Origin: Macquaria australasica | Taxonomy: Eukaryota; Chordata; Actinopteri; Centrarchiformes; Percichthyidae | DNA: 64,000 nucleotides | Direction of reading: 5' to 3' | Assembly (NCBI GenBank): GCA_005408345.1 | Contig: SEMN01000878.1 | Coordinates: 62,001 to 126,000, forward strand | In this document: positions 62,440 to 64,000 of the stretch, in pieces | Position numbering within the stretch: position 1 is the first letter of the stretch | Layout of the letters: every line of letters starts with the position of its first letter | The notes under the pieces: model-generated | What the model was told of the DNA's origin: nothing | What the model saw: only the letters and a program-made list of their open reading frames with translations | The model's database searches: none | Program-made: the position numbers and the translations under genes

Positions 62440-64000
62440 TGACAACTGTCATGTCACTCATGCTTATCACATTGGTTTGCTATGTTAGTGAGGTAGCTAG
62501 TGAGCTATAGTTTGTCAATACAGTCAGTAAAGTCTGGTTTTTCACCAGATACACTGAAAGTTTCCCCTGAATGTTTATAGCAGAGGCGCTGTTCATCTCT
62601 AAACTCAGCAGCAGCAAACCATGGGTTAATGTTTGTGACCGTTATACATTAACAGCAAAATATTGCTAAGATTGTGATAAGCAAGAAAAAAAGCATTTCT
62701 GATTTGAGTTCAATCCATTGAAATAATGGTTTGGATCAAAGCTGTAGCATGAATGTTATAGCTAGCTTGATAAAGTGGAGAATAAGTGGTTTTGTACAGA
62801 GGGCATCAGATGTTTTGCCATTAACTTCACTCATTACATAAAGTTTTTAAAATATTTTTTTGATCTAAATATAACGATAAATTCATCATTAGTGAAGATT
62901 AAGCTATTTAGAATAGAATATAGGGTAGTGCTTTACATTACAGCTCGATAATAACATGGTAATAGTGGTGTAATAGTTTGATAATTGAGAGGTAATAATT
63001 AAGTAATACCATGTAATTACCAAAGTAATAACCAGGCAATAGCTTACCATATTATAATGCTGAAATTCATCCTCCCTTCTGTTCCAAACAGTCCCTTTTG
63101 TTTTCGAGGCAGTACTGTACAAATTATATATCTAATGCTGTGACTTGTTACCTGGAAACACTGGTCGTAGTTTCTGTGGAATATCAGTGTTCACACTGAT
63201 TCAGCAGCATTCACACTATTATTCTTCTGTTCTATATTAGCATTCACACTATTGTTATTATAATTATTATTTATTAACTAAATCTTATCTTTGCTCTTTG
63301 TTCTTTATTACACTGTTGTTCTGCTCTACAGCTTAATTAGCTGATTAAACCTCCATCAGTTTGTTCCTCTATTCTCATTGGTGGATTGACGCATGCACGG
63401 GTTTATATGTATTAGATGGACATTTTCTCCAAACCCGCCCGGTGGTGGTTTAGATGGGCTGCCCTTTCCTGAGGTCCTAGAGCTATGGCAGTTAGGTTAA
63501 AACACTCCAAAATATCTGGAAAAAACATTTGCTCACTTTAGATTTCAGATACAACCCACACAACTTCATACACACCAACCTAATACTATTGTGGTTTATG
63601 CAGACAGTTCTCTTTTTGACAGATATGTGGTAAGTATAGGTCCAAACACTATTGGGTCTTTAAAGGGACAATGGTGTAATTTTTTAAATCACTCCTTGTT
63701 AACATAAATACACATTAACCTGACAGCACAAAGCATTAATGGAACTGTCATTTTATTATAATTTATTTATATTTATTGTTTAAAGCTGAAGCATCACCAT
63801 TATTATGTTAGGTGGTGACACTGACTAACAGACAGATAGCAGCCTGTAACAGCCAGGCAACAGCTTGTCATACAACAAGTGCCATGACTTTGAACAATAA
63901 CTTACATAAGCTTTCCCATTTAATTAAAAATTCTTATTTAACTTACAAAGAACAATGTTTAGAACATGGTTGCTTCAGCGTAACCACAACACAAAAAAAT
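62440..64000. other. no gene recognised to window end
   Basis: AT-rich. At 62930-63055 the words 'ataatggtaat', 'ggtgtaatag' and 'taattaccaaagtaat' form a low-complexity TAAT-rich block of repeat appearance. No exon recognised. Confidence 0.4.

Overview
The window is vertebrate nuclear DNA and almost certainly from a ray-finned (teleost) fish. It is AT-rich and gene-poor, most coding sequence is split by GT-AG introns, CA/TA/GA microsatellites are frequent, and the interspersed repeats are typical of fish: L2/CR1-type LINEs with (ATTGA)n ends, DIRS, Tc1, piggyBac, hAT and THAP- or Myb-bearing elements. There is no prokaryotic-style gene organisation, and I saw no CRISPR array, rRNA or tRNA gene.

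One complete, clearly functional gene is present. It is dera (deoxyribose-phosphate aldolase), on the + strand from 48529 to 60246. It has nine coding exons with consistent phases, predicts 318 residues, and keeps both active-site lysines (K218, K254) and the proton-relay aspartate (D155). Its introns hold a decayed Tc1 transposon (intron 1), an L2 tail (intron 2), a local duplication (intron 5), a 715-bp terminal-inverted-repeat element (intron 6) and two CA microsatellites. The 3' end of an I/Nimb-type LINE lies only about 170 bp upstream of the dera start codon.

At the left, three small phase-compatible exons at 3885, 4403 and 12651 on the + strand may be the 3' end of a second host gene with a very acidic C-terminus. 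I do not recognise it.

The rest is a layered repeat landscape. From 1 to 24 kb: a THAP-bearing 1.07-kb element, two 5'-truncated LINE pieces, a 2.0-kb inverted-repeat element, and two abutting inverted-repeat elements with a third nested inside. From 24.5 to 29.1 kb: an L2 LINE with most of its reverse transcriptase on the - strand, a CpG-rich patch, and a 1.76-kb element with 131-bp, about 98 percent identical inverted arms. From 29.6 to 38.2 kb: BED-finger, DIRS, Gypsy and unclassified ORF remnants, plus a three-deep nest (SINE, solo LTR, L2 tail) with target duplications at two levels. From 38.4 to 43 kb: a second L2 LINE whose ORF2 is cut at a TTAA by a piggyBac end. From 43 to 48 kb: palindromes and a Harbinger/ISL2EU-like element inside an L2 tail. 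After dera comes a non-autonomous hAT with an 8-bp target duplication.

The most interesting candidate is inside the 27332-29089 inverted-repeat element. A four-exon, 72-residue reading frame on the - strand starts 23 bp inside one arm. Every intron is GT-AG, every junction is in phase, and an AATAAA follows 18 nt after the stop. I recognise no family for it. It could be a short gene carried by, or captured within, a young transposable element.
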